From Gracilaria gracilis (lineage: Eukaryota; Rhodophyta; Florideophyceae; Gracilariales; Gracilariaceae): a DNA stretch of 64,000 bases. The position numbers and the translations under genes were made by a program. The notes beneath the pieces were generated by a model. That model saw nothing but the letters and a program-made list of their open reading frames with translations, had not been told where the DNA came from and made no database searches. Where the stretch lies: NCBI GenBank assembly GCA_030374805.1, contig JARGSG010000041.1, positions 62,001-126,000 on the forward strand, written 5' to 3'. The first letter of the stretch is position 1. The number at the start of each line of letters is the position of its first letter. Of this stretch, positions 53,261 through 63,688 are shown piece after piece.

Positions 53261-53284
53261 ATCGGCTTTTTTGACTTACGCTTG

Positions 53285-53797
53285 TGTAGTACAATGAGAC
53301 CTCAATGGGTTGGTGCCACGTGGGCCTACTGGTGCGCCTTGCTGGCTGCACTGTACCCAATTGGTATTCTGTATTTTATAATTTCTAATTTCTAATTTAT
53401 AGTTTAGGATAGCTTAGCACTGCTGGCCCATGACAGTAGGTCATGGGTGCAGCCGATGACGTCATGTCCAAATGGGAGATCGGCGTCGGTGCACCTTGTA
53501 TATATTGTGGTGCACCTCGCCTCGCCTTCCCCCTCGGGTATTGTAAAGTCCGGCACCACTAGGGCAGTAACTATACCATCTTGGTCACTTGCTACTCTAT
53601 TACTATTCAGGTTTTACCGCGCGTCGACGTCTGCTACCGTACACCTACACGGTCTAGACTAGTTGCCCCGCCGTTTGCCCCTGCGGGTTTCAGGTGCCCT
53701 ACTACCATATTGGTTGTGTGTTTTTCCTCTTTAGGTTGAGCCCTCGCGCGCTCCCTCCACCAGGCGGACCCCACACCTTATCGGTATTTGTACGACA
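53285..53797 (+). repeat. 5' LTR (513 bp)
   Basis: TGTAGTACAA...TTGTACGACA. A CRE-like TGACGTCA palindrome lies at 53457-53464. Downstream, TATATAT (53499-53505) is framed by two GGTGCACC palindromes, and transcription probably starts shortly after. All four LTRs in the window keep this arrangement. Confidence 0.9.
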
Positions 53798-53800
53798 TTT

Positions 53801-53818
53801 TGGCCTCCCGACTTAGAA
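53801..53818 (+). other. Primer-binding site
   Basis: TGGCCTCCCGACTTAGAA, three bases after the LTR. The same 18-mer with one change occurs at 63428. Read as a tRNA 3' end it gives ...CTAAG-TCGGGAG-N-CCA, with C at the conserved position 61, so it fits a tRNA. Which tRNA cannot be told. Confidence 0.6.
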
Positions 53819-53944
53819 GTTTCTTGGTTTTTGTCGTACCTTCACTGGTGAACAGGAGACTTTCGAAAGGATTCTGGAAGTTCACACACCTATTTGGTTT
53901 CGTAGGAATACTCGCGAAGCAATTGGATACTACTATTGGTCACT

Positions 53945-56107
53945 ATGGAAAGACCTACAAAGATTACTCGTGGCTCTAGTGCGCCACCTAGCCACAAGGG
54001 TTCTGCTGCGGCTTCGGCCGCCAAACCCATTCTGGATAATCCCGAGGAGCTGCTTCGGCAACCTCGGGCCGGAACCTCAAAGGATACGGGCACTCAGCCA
54101 CCGTTGGCTCCTGAACCTAACAAGGAATTGCCGACAACGGTTGAGAACCTTTGGCCCCAATTGGAAGATCGAGCGAAAGCTCTTTTTACCGCTACGGTTA
54201 ATGAAGCTATGACCTCAATGGCCATAGACGCCGTTACCCGCTTGGTGGTTGATCGAGCCGTGCACGAGCTCTCTCAACGCATACCGAAATTGGTTGAAAC
54301 ATACCTCTTAACAGGTGCCTGGGAGCATATCTACCGAGTGGTTCAAGACCTTTGGGTTTCCGAAGGAATGGCGGAAACAAAAACCCCTGGGGTGAATATG
54401 GTTACTCGCCTACCACAAGGAATCCCTGCCGGTTCTTCCGCACCAATCAAGCCAATTCCGGCCGATAGTGCGTACCTACAAGGTTTAAGGCAAGGTCAAG
54501 AGGGCCATATAGAGATGGGCCCTCGAGACGTGTACTTGCCTCCCATTGGAGGTAACGGTCGAAAGGACACCAAGACTGGTGGACCTGAGGACGATTCGTC
54601 TGACCCAGAAGAGGGGCGACGAAGAAGAAACCGCAAGGGTAAAGAAAGGAGGAGGAAAAAGGGAAAGAATCGCGGCTACGACTCTGACCCCGATTCCTCG
54701 AGCTCCGATACCGATACTGGTTCATCGTCGGATGATGATCGTAAAGGTAGAGGCAAGAAGAAACCGAACAGGTTGGCGAAGAAGTCGTCAAAGAGAAACC
54801 GTAAAGGTAAGAAGAAACGGTACGAGTCGTCCGACTCGGATTCGGACACCGATACAACCCTAGAGGTGCGTCAGCCGCTGAACGATCTCTTCACCAAAGC
54901 GGTTGATTATAGGTCATATCGGTTGAGAAACCGACCCTCTGCTTACACCCAAGAGGTTGCGCAGAAGGTCACCAAGCACCATAAGAAGCTCAGCTTCCAA
55001 ATGGGTGATACGACCTTCACAGGTGATGATCCCATTGCGGTAATTGAGTTTCTGCAGAAGTTCAAGATTGCATGTGACCAAAATGGTTTTTCCGAAGGTG
55101 CTGCCATGTGGTTATTCCAGTTTTATCTTAGAGGTCAAGCTTACCACTTGCTGCAAGGCAGGCTTCGTGGAAATACCCTGGCGGTTGATGAAGAGGGGAC
55201 AGAGATGTTAGAGACGTACCCAGAAGTGGTTAATTTCATGTTGGAAACTTACGCTACCGTTGAGGTTATCCAGGAAGGTTACGCTGAGGTGCAGGCATAT
55301 CGCCAACGCTCTAGCCAAACCGAAATAAAATTCTCGTTGGGCCTTTGGAATCTGGCCACGCGATGCGGTAATGTCTTTACCACTGGTAGGTTGAAGTCGC
55401 TTTTCGCCGACAATGTCGACAAAGCGATCCGTTCGCAGGTAGGCAACTACCTGGCGAACAACCGTAAGGTGGACTATAATGGGCTTGCCCATTATGCCCA
55501 GGGACTAGGCGACACTCTCCGTCACGGAAAGAAGCCATCGGCGTCCCATACCTCAAAGGATAAACCGAAACGGTCAGTATTGGAGCTAGAAGAAAGCACT
55601 ACCTCAGAGGGTGATTCGCTCATTCGCGTACCAACCGGGATGGCGGTTCATCTCGTGACTGCGCCGCAGGCTCAGTCACGAGCCACCTCCATTGATAATT
55701 GGTCGTCGACAGTACTTCCAACTTCAGTAAGATCGCCACCAAGTGCGGCGAGCACTCAGCAAACCTCAACGGGTGGTTCGCAAGTATCTTCATATGCTAC
55801 AGCACCGACCAATCCGGTTACCCGACCTACCTCTATGGCAATGCGTGATCCTCAGACAGGTGGATTGGTCTGCTGGCTCTGTTTATCGCCAGACCACTTG
55901 GCGAACAGATGTGACAAAATACCCCCAGGGGTTCGCGAACATCTGATCAGTGCCAGGCAGCAAAACCACCGTAACCTATATGGATCTGGAAAGATGGTAC
56001 AAGCTCAACCATCACCATCTCAGGTTCCCCTCGTCGAGGAAACACCAATCTTGGAGAAGGACAGTCTCGCTCAGGAGGAGCAGGAAAACACCGAACGGTT
56101 AGGGTAG
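53945..56107 (+). CDS. gag: Gag polyprotein
   Basis: ATG at 53945, 720 residues, stop TAG 56105-56107. Order: Pro/Ala-rich N-terminus, helical segment, a highly charged stretch (RRRRNRKGKERRRKKGKNRG followed by Asp/Ser runs), a capsid-like helical region (about 54880-55500, with FLQKFKIACDQNGF and YLRGQAYHLLQG-type motifs), a Ser/Thr/Pro linker, and a zinc knuckle C-x2-C-x4-H-x4-C (CWLCLSPDHLANRC, 55871-55912). Gag forms the retrotransposon particle and the knuckle binds RNA. The pol frame opens at 55975, one base back, overlapping gag by about 130 nt, so -1 frameshifting is the likely route to pol. This gag is intact. Confidence 0.85.
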   Translation: MERPTKITRGSSAPPSHKGSAAASAAKPILDNPEELLRQPRAGTSKDTGTQPPLAPEPNKELPTTVENLWPQLEDRAKALFTATVNEAMTSMAIDAVTRLVVDRAVHELSQRIPKLVETYLLTGAWEHIYRVVQDLWVSEGMAETKTPGVNMVTRLPQGIPAGSSAPIKPIPADSAYLQGLRQGQEGHIEMGPRDVYLPPIGGNGRKDTKTGGPEDDSSDPEEGRRRRNRKGKERRRKKGKNRGYDSDPDSSSSDTDTGSSSDDDRKGRGKKKPNRLAKKSSKRNRKGKKKRYESSDSDSDTDTTLEVRQPLNDLFTKAVDYRSYRLRNRPSAYTQEVAQKVTKHHKKLSFQMGDTTFTGDDPIAVIEFLQKFKIACDQNGFSEGAAMWLFQFYLRGQAYHLLQGRLRGNTLAVDEEGTEMLETYPEVVNFMLETYATVEVIQEGYAEVQAYRQRSSQTEIKFSLGLWNLATRCGNVFTTGRLKSLFADNVDKAIRSQVGNYLANNRKVDYNGLAHYAQGLGDTLRHGKKPSASHTSKDKPKRSVLELEESTTSEGDSLIRVPTGMAVHLVTAPQAQSRATSIDNWSSTVLPTSVRSPPSAASTQQTSTGGSQVSSYATAPTNPVTRPTSMAMRDPQTGGLVCWLCLSPDHLANRCDKIPPGVREHLISARQQNHRNLYGSGKMVQAQPSPSQVPLVEETPILEKDSLAQEEQENTERLG

Positions 56108-58603
56108 GGGCCACCCCTAACCGTGAATTGGAAGGCCCGTCGATACCGGAACGGGAAACCTTAATGGTGGAAAAAGAAGAATCAGATGTACCCAATGTGG
56201 TGTGTCTAATGAAGTACAATAACTATAAAGTTAATGCTTCAGTAAGCTTTCTCAATTACCTACAGGTTCCCGTTGCGTGTGTACTCGATACCGGCGCCGG
56301 TCCGAATGTGATAAACGCTCGCGTCATACCCGATGCAGTCTTGCGGAACATTCGACATGCCCCGACTATCAACCCGCTGGTGGACGCTAACGAGCGCCCA
56401 CTGCACCTTAGAGGAATGTTGACGACTGTGGTACAACCTGGAACCTTGAAGGTGAAGCTCAATTTTTTTGTGGTGGATCGTCTGGCGACAGACTGTATCC
56501 TCGGGACCAACTTTATTGACAGACATGTCAAGGCAATTTTGCCAGGGTCCCGAACGGTCGCTCTCCTTCAAGGTAGTCGTATTTCCATACTGGGTAATAC
56601 GCAGACCAAAAATGGTTGGCGTCAGAAGCCGAGGTCCAATATACCCACCGAAACGGTTTCAAGCAAGATACGGCTCACCCGATTGGTTTCAATTCCGGCT
56701 ATGACCCAAATGGTAGTGAATTTCTCATGCGCAATTCCAGGATTGGTAATGCTACAGAACTATCCTAGGTTGGCAGAAAGACATCTCGCCTTGATGGCAA
56801 ACGGGATTATCGACAACATCCCTAATCAATCCTTCAAGGTGTACTTGAGTAACTTTAGCAATCACATTGTTAAGTTACCCAAGAATACCACTATTGGAAT
56901 AGCATTGCCGGCACCACAAGGGGTTTTCACGGTCTCACCTAATAGGTTGGGTGAGGTCGCCACCTCTAAGGAAGGGGGAGGAACAGATGCGCCATACCCT
57001 GCATATGCGCCCCCGTTATCCACAAACACCAAAATGGAGCAGAAGATCGCCAATACCTTTAAGGTTGGAGATCAGGAAAAGACTATGGAACTGGACCCAG
57101 TGCGGAATTGGAGAGAGGAAGTCCAGATCGGTGCGGAGAACCAGGCTCTCCGAGATCGGATCCTCAGTCTCTTAGAAGAATTTAAACCCATGTGGTCGGG
57201 CCGGTTAGGCCAAATTGAGGCTACAGAGCACCGTATTGATATGGTGCCTGGCTGGAAACCCATTTATCAGCAGCCTTACCGTGCAGGTCCAAAAGCCCGT
57301 GAGGTTGAGCTCAATGAGGTCGAGAGAATGCTCCGTGAAGGTGTCATAGAACCAGCAAATGCGGACTGGGCCAGCCCTGTGGTTCTCGTTACAAAAAAGA
57401 ATGATACCCGTATGTGGTTCTGTGTAGACTACAGAAGACTGAATAGTATGACCATTAGGGATTCGTACCCAATACCTAGAATGGACGAGTGTATAGATTC
57501 GTTGGGCAACGCCAAGATCTTTACTACGCTCGATGCCAATTGTGGTTATTGGAAGGTACCTATCAGAGAAGAAGTCAAGGAAAAAACTACGTTTACTTGC
57601 CACGCTGGGTTATTCCGCTTTACGCGTATGCCCTTTGGGTTGCGGAATGTCCCGGCTACCTTTCAGAGGGCGTTAGATATAATCCTTTCGAAGGTGAAAT
57701 GGAGAACTGCTCTGGTATACATCGACGATGTAATCATATATTCCAGAACGGTAGAGGAACATTTCCACCATGTTAGGGAAGTTTTGAACCTTTTGAGGGA
57801 ATCTGGAGTAACGTTGAAGCTCCGCAAGTGCGAATTCTTCACCAAAGAGGTAGAATACCTTGGTCATATCATCAGCCCTGGGAGGTTAGAAGTGACGCCG
57901 CGGAATATCCGGGCCATGCAGGAGGCGAAGCCACCCACGTCCCAGACGGAAATCCGATCCTTTATAGGTTTGTGCAATGTGTACCGCCGGTTTATCAAGG
58001 GATTTGCCAACATAGCGGCTCCCCTCAACAGGAAGCTGCCGAACGGTCAACCTACAAGGTTTGAATGTCTTACCAATGAGGAAATGGATGCGTTCGAGGT
58101 GCTGAAACATGCGCTCTTGACACCTCCCATCTTGGCATTACCCAAAGCTGGTTTACGATACACGTTGGATACTGACGCCTCCGACGCCCAAATTGGTTGT
58201 TGTCTTATGCAGGAGCAAGAAAACGGCGACAAACTACCTATAGGGTACTGGAGCCGTGCTCTGCACGCTGCAGAGAAGAACTACACAACAACCGAAAAGG
58301 AATGTCTGGCAGTGGTCTGGGGCATTTTGATGCTCCGTCCCTACCTATATGGTGAAAGGTTCACGCTTCGAACCGACTATGATGCCCTACGGTGGATACT
58401 GGGTCTGGCCGACGCATCAGGCAGACTTGCTTGATGGCGGTTACGACTTTCAGAGTTTGAGTATGACGTACAGTACCGTCCAGGTATCAAGCACAATGTC
58501 GCACACGCGATGTCTCGCATTACCACAGATGGTTTGGACACCGAGCCGGTGGAGGATGATATCTCTGCTTTACCATCTCTACCAACCCTGATGGTGATAC
58601 CTT
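55975..58603 (+). pseudogene. pol: Pol: protease, reverse transcriptase, RNase H (premature stop)
   Basis: The frame is open from 55975. Protease motif CVLDTGAGPN at about 56280-56305. Reverse transcriptase includes FCVDYRRLNSMTIRDSYPIP, LDANCGYWKVPI, MPFGLRNVPATFQR and the catalytic VYIDDVIIYS (57715-57744). RNase H has TLDTDASDAQIGC, EKNYTTTEKECLAVVWG and LRTDYDALRWI. A TGA at 58432-58434 cuts RNase H after ASGRLA; the frame then continues with WRLRLSEFEYDVQYRPG, so the stop is one point change (CGA to TGA fits the motif). The frame shifts near 58560-58600. Copies DNA from the element's RNA in the particle. Confidence 0.85.
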
Positions 58604-59722
58604 AGAAGGTTACTGGACTCTACCCGAAGAGGATACGTGGTTTAGTGATGCCATCGCTCGGGAAATACTCGCCCTCGAGGAAACAGACGTCATGCCAATT
58701 ACCCGCGAGGAATTCCTGAGAGAGCAAGCAAACGATGTTTATTGCCGCTCTCTCATGGACCAAGTAGGTATGAAAGACTCAAACTTTGACGTCGACCGAA
58801 ATGATTTTCTGGTGAGGCGAGCTCCTATTGATAGTTCCCTTCAGAAGGTGGTGCCCAAGGTGCTGCGCCCTCGGGTGCTGTACCTGGCCCACTACCCAAG
58901 GCTATCAGGACACCCCGGAGGTACGAGAATGTACTACACCTTGAGGCAAGGGTACTACTGGCCTCATATGGCTAATGATATATATACCTTGGTTGGTCAA
59001 TGTGAATCTTGCGTACGTACCCGTGGAGGTCTCCTGAAGCACAGGAAATACTTGAAGTTATTCCCTGCAGCGGGTCCTCTCGAGTTCGTCGCAATAGACC
59101 TTCTGGGTCCATTACCAGAAACCACAAGGGGGTATCAGTACATCATCGTAATCACCGACAGGTTCTCGAAGCTCACGCGAGCGATACCCTTTAAGGACAC
59201 GAAATCTACGACCCTCGCGGTGGCGTTCTTGAACAATTGGATCTACCCGTATGGTGCACCGCTTTATCTACTTACCGACAATGGTTCGAACTTAGCTTCG
59301 AAGTTCTTTGAAGCTGTTTGTAACCTCTTGGGTATTAAGCACTACTTCACTACTGCCTATCATCCGCAAACGAATAGGCAAGTGGAGCGCTTTAACCGAA
59401 CACTGGTATCTAGGCTGCGACATTATACGGAAGAACACCAAACTGGTTGGGACGAGCTCGTGCAGCCCTTGACATATGCATATAACCTTCAGGTTCATCG
59501 AGCGACGCAAACACGCCGTTCGATCTGATACTGTCAAGACACCGACCAGGTATTGTTGTTGAAGGGGACCCGTTAGGACAAGAAGCCGCCGGAGCGCTCA
59601 CACCGTCACAGGTCAACCGGAATACCCTTTTGAGGTTGAGACGAGCTCTCAAGTATGCTGAGAGCAAGCTCACAGCATCCCAGAAGCGGTACAGTAAGGC
59701 CCATCAACCCTTGTGGTATTAG
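58604..59722 (+). pseudogene. pol: Pol: integrase, frameshifted and C-terminally truncated
   Basis: HHCC zinc domain: HYPRLSGHPGG...CESCVRTRG. Catalytic core: first Asp in FVAIDLLGPLP, second in LLTDNGSNLASKFF, Glu in NRQVERFNRTLVS (the usual Gly before Gln is Arg here). A one-base frameshift near 59515 separates it from TPFDLILSRHRPG. The frame ends at 59722 after KAHQPLWY. The usual C-terminal beta-barrel with the GPY/F motif, and any chromodomain, are absent, and within about 50 bp the antisense region starts. The 3' part of pol has evidently been lost or replaced. Confidence 0.8.
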
Positions 59723-59767
59723 GGAGAAGAGGAGTCACACCAGTATGGGCAGGCGTATTGCGTCCCT

Positions 59768-61477
59768 CCGGAGCGGGAGTAGGCGCTGAAGTGACCACAG
59801 TTGTAGCTGCTGGCGATTCCACCACGGTTGGAAATGGCTCGGGACTCTCTGGAGGTCCCTGATCGGTCGGAGCCCCGGGATAGCGCTGCTCCGCGCGGGA
59901 TACAACCTTCCAGGACACCGGATCGAAAACCTCCCACCCCTGCTTGGCTCCTCACGGGAAACTCTCCACTTGGGTAAGAAACGACTCCAGCTGCTCAATG
60001 GAGTAGTCCGAACCTGCCGCAATAGTTCCGAGTCTAAATAGGCGAATGGCGCGAATGACCCTCGAGAGAATGAAAAACATACGAACAGAAGGTTGCACAC
60101 CGTCACGGTAAATTTCGGCTTCTCTAGAACGACAATCTCAGTCAATCCCGTCACGCGCAGCCTGCAGAGCCAGTATGGCCACCAATACGGCCCATTCCGC
60201 GAGGGCAATCGACCAAATGAGGTAATACCGATCGTGGTTACGGGTGATGTAGCTCCCGAAGTAAGCCAATACCGGTGGGGTTGGGACGCTAAGCGACATC
60301 GGAACCTCATAGGCATTCCACCATTCAGGTCGGGCCACATACCAAGAGGTTCTTCCCTTATTAGGTTGTGAGAAGAACTCCACATTGTGGAACCCATGCA
60401 TGACGCGGTTGAAGCTGGACCGGGTGCGAATGCGAGCCTCGGTGGCAGCATCCACCCCCCACCTACGACGGTTAGCCCAATGGATGGTATTGTAAGGCCT
60501 ATCGAAGCAAACCAAATGTGGAGAAGCCGGAAGGTACTGCTGCGGAAGGGAGTCGTACTGACAGATCTTCACAACCAGACGTCGGTAGTAATGGAGCTCC
60601 GGTTCAATACGAACGTACGGCAGATCGCTGGGATAAAGCGGGGGAATGAAATACCTCATTGGTGTGTGTCGCTGGCGACTATCATAGCACTCCGACCGAC
60701 CCTGACGAGGTTGAGATTCTTTATCCCGACGGTGGAGCGTTTGTGGGACGGAGCGGAGACGCTCGCAATCCCAACAAAACAAACCCAAGTAGGTCTCCAA
60801 AGTCGGACGGCGCAAGACGACGGGAAGCGATGTTTTTCCCGGCGCCACTGGCCAGTTCCGACGGTACAGCGTCGCTTGCGAAACCATTCTTGGATCGACC
60901 CCGAGGTACCATGTTGGGAAACGTTCCAGTCGGCCGTGGTGAACGTCTCCAAACCATAATAGGAAATACCACGAGGAATCTCGGGCTCCCGACCATACGG
61001 GTCCCGGATCCTTTCATGAATCCCTTGAGGTTGATGTGAGAAAGACTGAACCGGCTGGCTCCGGAAACCAGTTTGGATGCGGGAATGGTACAAAGCAGCA
61101 CCCCGAGAACCAGACTTGGCAATGCCACTTCCGCGGCCGCGCGAAGTACCGGCACCCGACATGGTGTGATGAGTACCGTGAGGGAGTGGTTGAGACAACG
61201 AGCATTCGACCGCAGGGGTGAAGCGAATCGGCTTTTTATCCACAATGGGTGAGTCACTAGAGCTGATGCTCAAAACCTCCACCCGTTCGGGGCCCCATGC
61301 TGGTTCAACCATTAAGGTATCGGCATTGGTCGCCGATGGCGTGCCGTCCCTTGAGGTTACCGCGTCCGATTGACCAACATGAGGAAACAACAATCGCCGT
61401 GTACAGCTACGGGTGCGAGCCCGCACGCTGGTACCGGGGCTACCCATTTGGCTCAGATAAGGATCGGGGGTCACCAT
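59768..61477 (-). pseudogene. Antisense ORF of the Gypsy family, copy 3, decayed
   Basis: The ATG at 61477 corresponds to that of copies 1 and 2. The first frame runs to about 60915 (WNVSQHGTSG). The second frame starts GVDPRMVSQATLYRR and runs to a TGA at 60138-60140 where copy 1 has Trp (GIDWDC). A second TGA lies near 59955 (SFPWGAKQ in copy 1). Both are single transitions from TGG. The frame break between the halves is the same as in copy 1. The hydrophobic helix (YLIWSIALAEWAVLVAILAL) is kept. Confidence 0.6.
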
Positions 61478-62040
61478 AAACGGATTCAACCTTGTCGGTC
61501 GGACGAGAAGCCACGGTGGCGCGAGCCCGCGTAGACAAACCGCAAAGAGGTGCGAAGGCAACCAGAAGGGAGAACGGTGGAACAACCTCGATGGAGTCAG
61601 CGGCAGTGCCTCGAAGGGTTGGTAGTCGAACCTCAAAGTAACAGAGAGCCACGCCGCAAGCAAGTGGGCGCCAAAACCCTTCACGGTACAGTGGTCACAC
61701 GAGCCCGAAGGCGTAACCCGCCCCCTCCACTGGGTATACCGACACGGTAAATGGGTCTAAGCCGTGCACCCAAAAAAGTAGGACCTTGGAGTTATGCAAT
61801 GGGCGCGCGTCGCGCCCAAACTACAAATGGGAATGAATAGGCCGCCGTCGGTGATATTCAAAGAGGTGGATAGAGCCGCAATCGATGATGAACAAGGTGG
61901 TGAACAGAGTGCGCTCGGCGACGCAGACCCGACGCGACGCACGGCGCGAGATGGCACGAAGGCTGCGACAGGGACCAAATTGGTACGACGATGCAACCGA
62001 CTTGGTGAAAGGATCTAGGAGCCACGAGGGCGTGGCTCAG

Positions 62041-62054
62041 GGTAGGAAGGGGTC
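62041..62054 (+). other. Polypurine tract
   Basis: GGTAGGAAGGGGTC immediately before the 3' LTR; copy 1 has the same tract with one more G. It is the expected plus-strand primer site. Confidence 0.6.
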
Positions 62055-62567
62055 TGTAGTACAATGAGACCTCAATGGGTTGGTGCCACGTGGGCCTACT
62101 GGTGCGCCTTGTTGGCTGCACTGTACCCAATTGGTATTCTGTATTTTATAATTTCTAATTTCTAATTTATAGTTTAGGATAGCTTAGCACTGCTGGCCCA
62201 TGACAGTAGGTCATGGGTGCAGCCGATGACGTCATGTCCAAATGGGAGATCGGCGTCGGTGCACCTTGTATATATTGTGGTGCACCTCGCCTCGCCTTCC
62301 CCCTCGGGGATTGTAAAGTCAGGCACCACTAGGGCAGTAACTATACCATCTTGGTCACTTGCTACTCTATTACTATTCAGGTTTTACCGCGCGTCGACGT
62401 CTACTACCGTACACCTACACGGTCTAGACTAGTTGCCCAGCCGTTTGCCCCTGCGGGTTTCAGGTGCCCTACTACCATATTGGTTGTGTGTTTTTTCCCT
62501 TTAGGTTGAGCCCTCGTGCGCTCCCTCCACCAGGCGGATCCCACACCTTATCGGTATTTGTACGACA
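62055..62567 (+). repeat. 3' LTR (513 bp)
   Basis: Same ends as the 5' LTR and about 98% identical by eye. TGACGTCA at 62227-62234. Confidence 0.9.
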
Positions 62568-63425
62568 CGATCGCGGAATAAGTGAAAGACAACACTCCTT
62601 GGAGGCGATTTGAGGTACTTAGTTAATTTCCGCATCATGCGTTTGTAGATATATATGAGCTACACCGCTATTAGCGTGTCGCCTCGCTGAGGTAATTTCC
62701 ACACATGTACACGTGGATTGCACGGCTCGAGGCACCGCTTAGTGGGTGTGAATAGCACACGTGTAGCACGGATATGCCAGAGGCAGTGCACCCAGCATTG
62801 CTGTACTTACTTAGATATTTTATAGATTATTTTGCCCGGCGCACCCACTGTCAGTGGTGCGCCGACCTCAGTACTTAGAGGGTTGAGCACCGCTAAACTG
62901 CCCCTTGCCAAGCAAGAGCTTCTGGCTCTAACTATCACGCCTTCGCGGATTGTTCACCTCCAAGTGGAGTGACGACTGCGTTGTTCACGTATAGTTACCC
63001 ACCCTTGTGGCGCTCAGAGTATAACCACTATTTGTTTGTCTCGTTCCGACCTATTGTCGTATACTCGCCCGTGTATTGGGTTTGCTTTATTCTCTCTCTC
63101 TTTTCCCCACTCTGGTGGTTTGCTTTCTCCCCTTTTGGCGTGTGCCTTTTTGGCCTGTTCTCAGTGGCCCGTTTCCGACACCTTGTCGTTGCCGTGCTAC
63201 TCTCTTTCGAGGACTCATCTCGTGACTGTGTGAACACGTAGATCTCTACCGACTACTAATCAGCCTCACGCTCCGACGCTTGTCGTGGTGGTTTGACCTC
63301 GGATTTACACCCGGCTTAGCTGGGTCATTCCCGGAGTGCTCCGTTCGCTGTGCTGCCCTGTCGAGGGGAAGATTCCGAACGTCTTCGTGAGCCTGCGCTT
63401 TTCCCGCCAAAGGAGTTGCTCCACA
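62568..63425 (+). repeat. Probable 5' LTR of a second LTR element
   Basis: No gene is seen. The right edge is inferred from the primer-binding site at 63428; the sequence just before it ends CCACA, giving the CA terminus. The left edge is unclear (TGAAAGACAAC near 62581 is a candidate). No similarity to the 513-bp LTRs. GGCGCACCCACTGTCAGTGG and TGCGCC near 62836-62863 form a hairpin. Confidence 0.4.
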
Positions 63426-63427
63426 AG

Positions 63428-63445
63428 TGGTCTCCCGACTTAGAA
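63428..63445 (+). other. Primer-binding site of the second LTR element
   Basis: TGGTCTCCCGACTTAGAA differs by one base from the site at 53801. The leader after it also matches (TTTTTGTCG and TTCACTGGTGAA), so the two families share a primer tRNA and leader. Confidence 0.6.
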
Positions 63446-63688
63446 ACGATTAGTTTTTGTCGGAAGATTCACTGGTGAATTCACTCGTGGCGAGGTTAGT
63501 CCTTTTGCACTTGGCTCCATTTGGAAGTTCATTAGAAGTCCCAGCCAATTGGCTGGCGATTATCCCGTTGTACGGTTGTTCTTGTCATGACGCTGTCAGA
63601 TCGTCCGAAGACACGCATTCAGACTGGAAGATCGGATCCGCCACTTCCGTCACGGAACTCCACCCGTTCATGGTCTCGGACCGAAAAG

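Larger units (their letters stand above)
53285..62567 (+). mobile_element. Gypsy-type LTR retrotransposon, both LTRs present (9.28 kb)
   Basis: Order: 5' LTR 53285-53797, primer-binding site 53801-53818, gag, pol (protease, reverse transcriptase, RNase H, integrase; the Gypsy domain order), an antisense-ORF region 59768-61477, purine tract, 3' LTR 62055-62567. By eye the two LTRs differ at about eight positions in 513 bp, so the insertion is fairly young. Flanking 5-mers do not match (GCTTG before, CGATC after), which argues for recombination after insertion. pol carries a stop and two frameshifts, so this copy is not autonomous. Confidence 0.9.

Noticed and set aside
56041-56107. A canonical slippery heptamer for gag-pol frameshifting
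   Set aside because: The -1 frame relation and the overlap are clear, but I found no X XXY YYZ sequence in the gag frame that I could defend.
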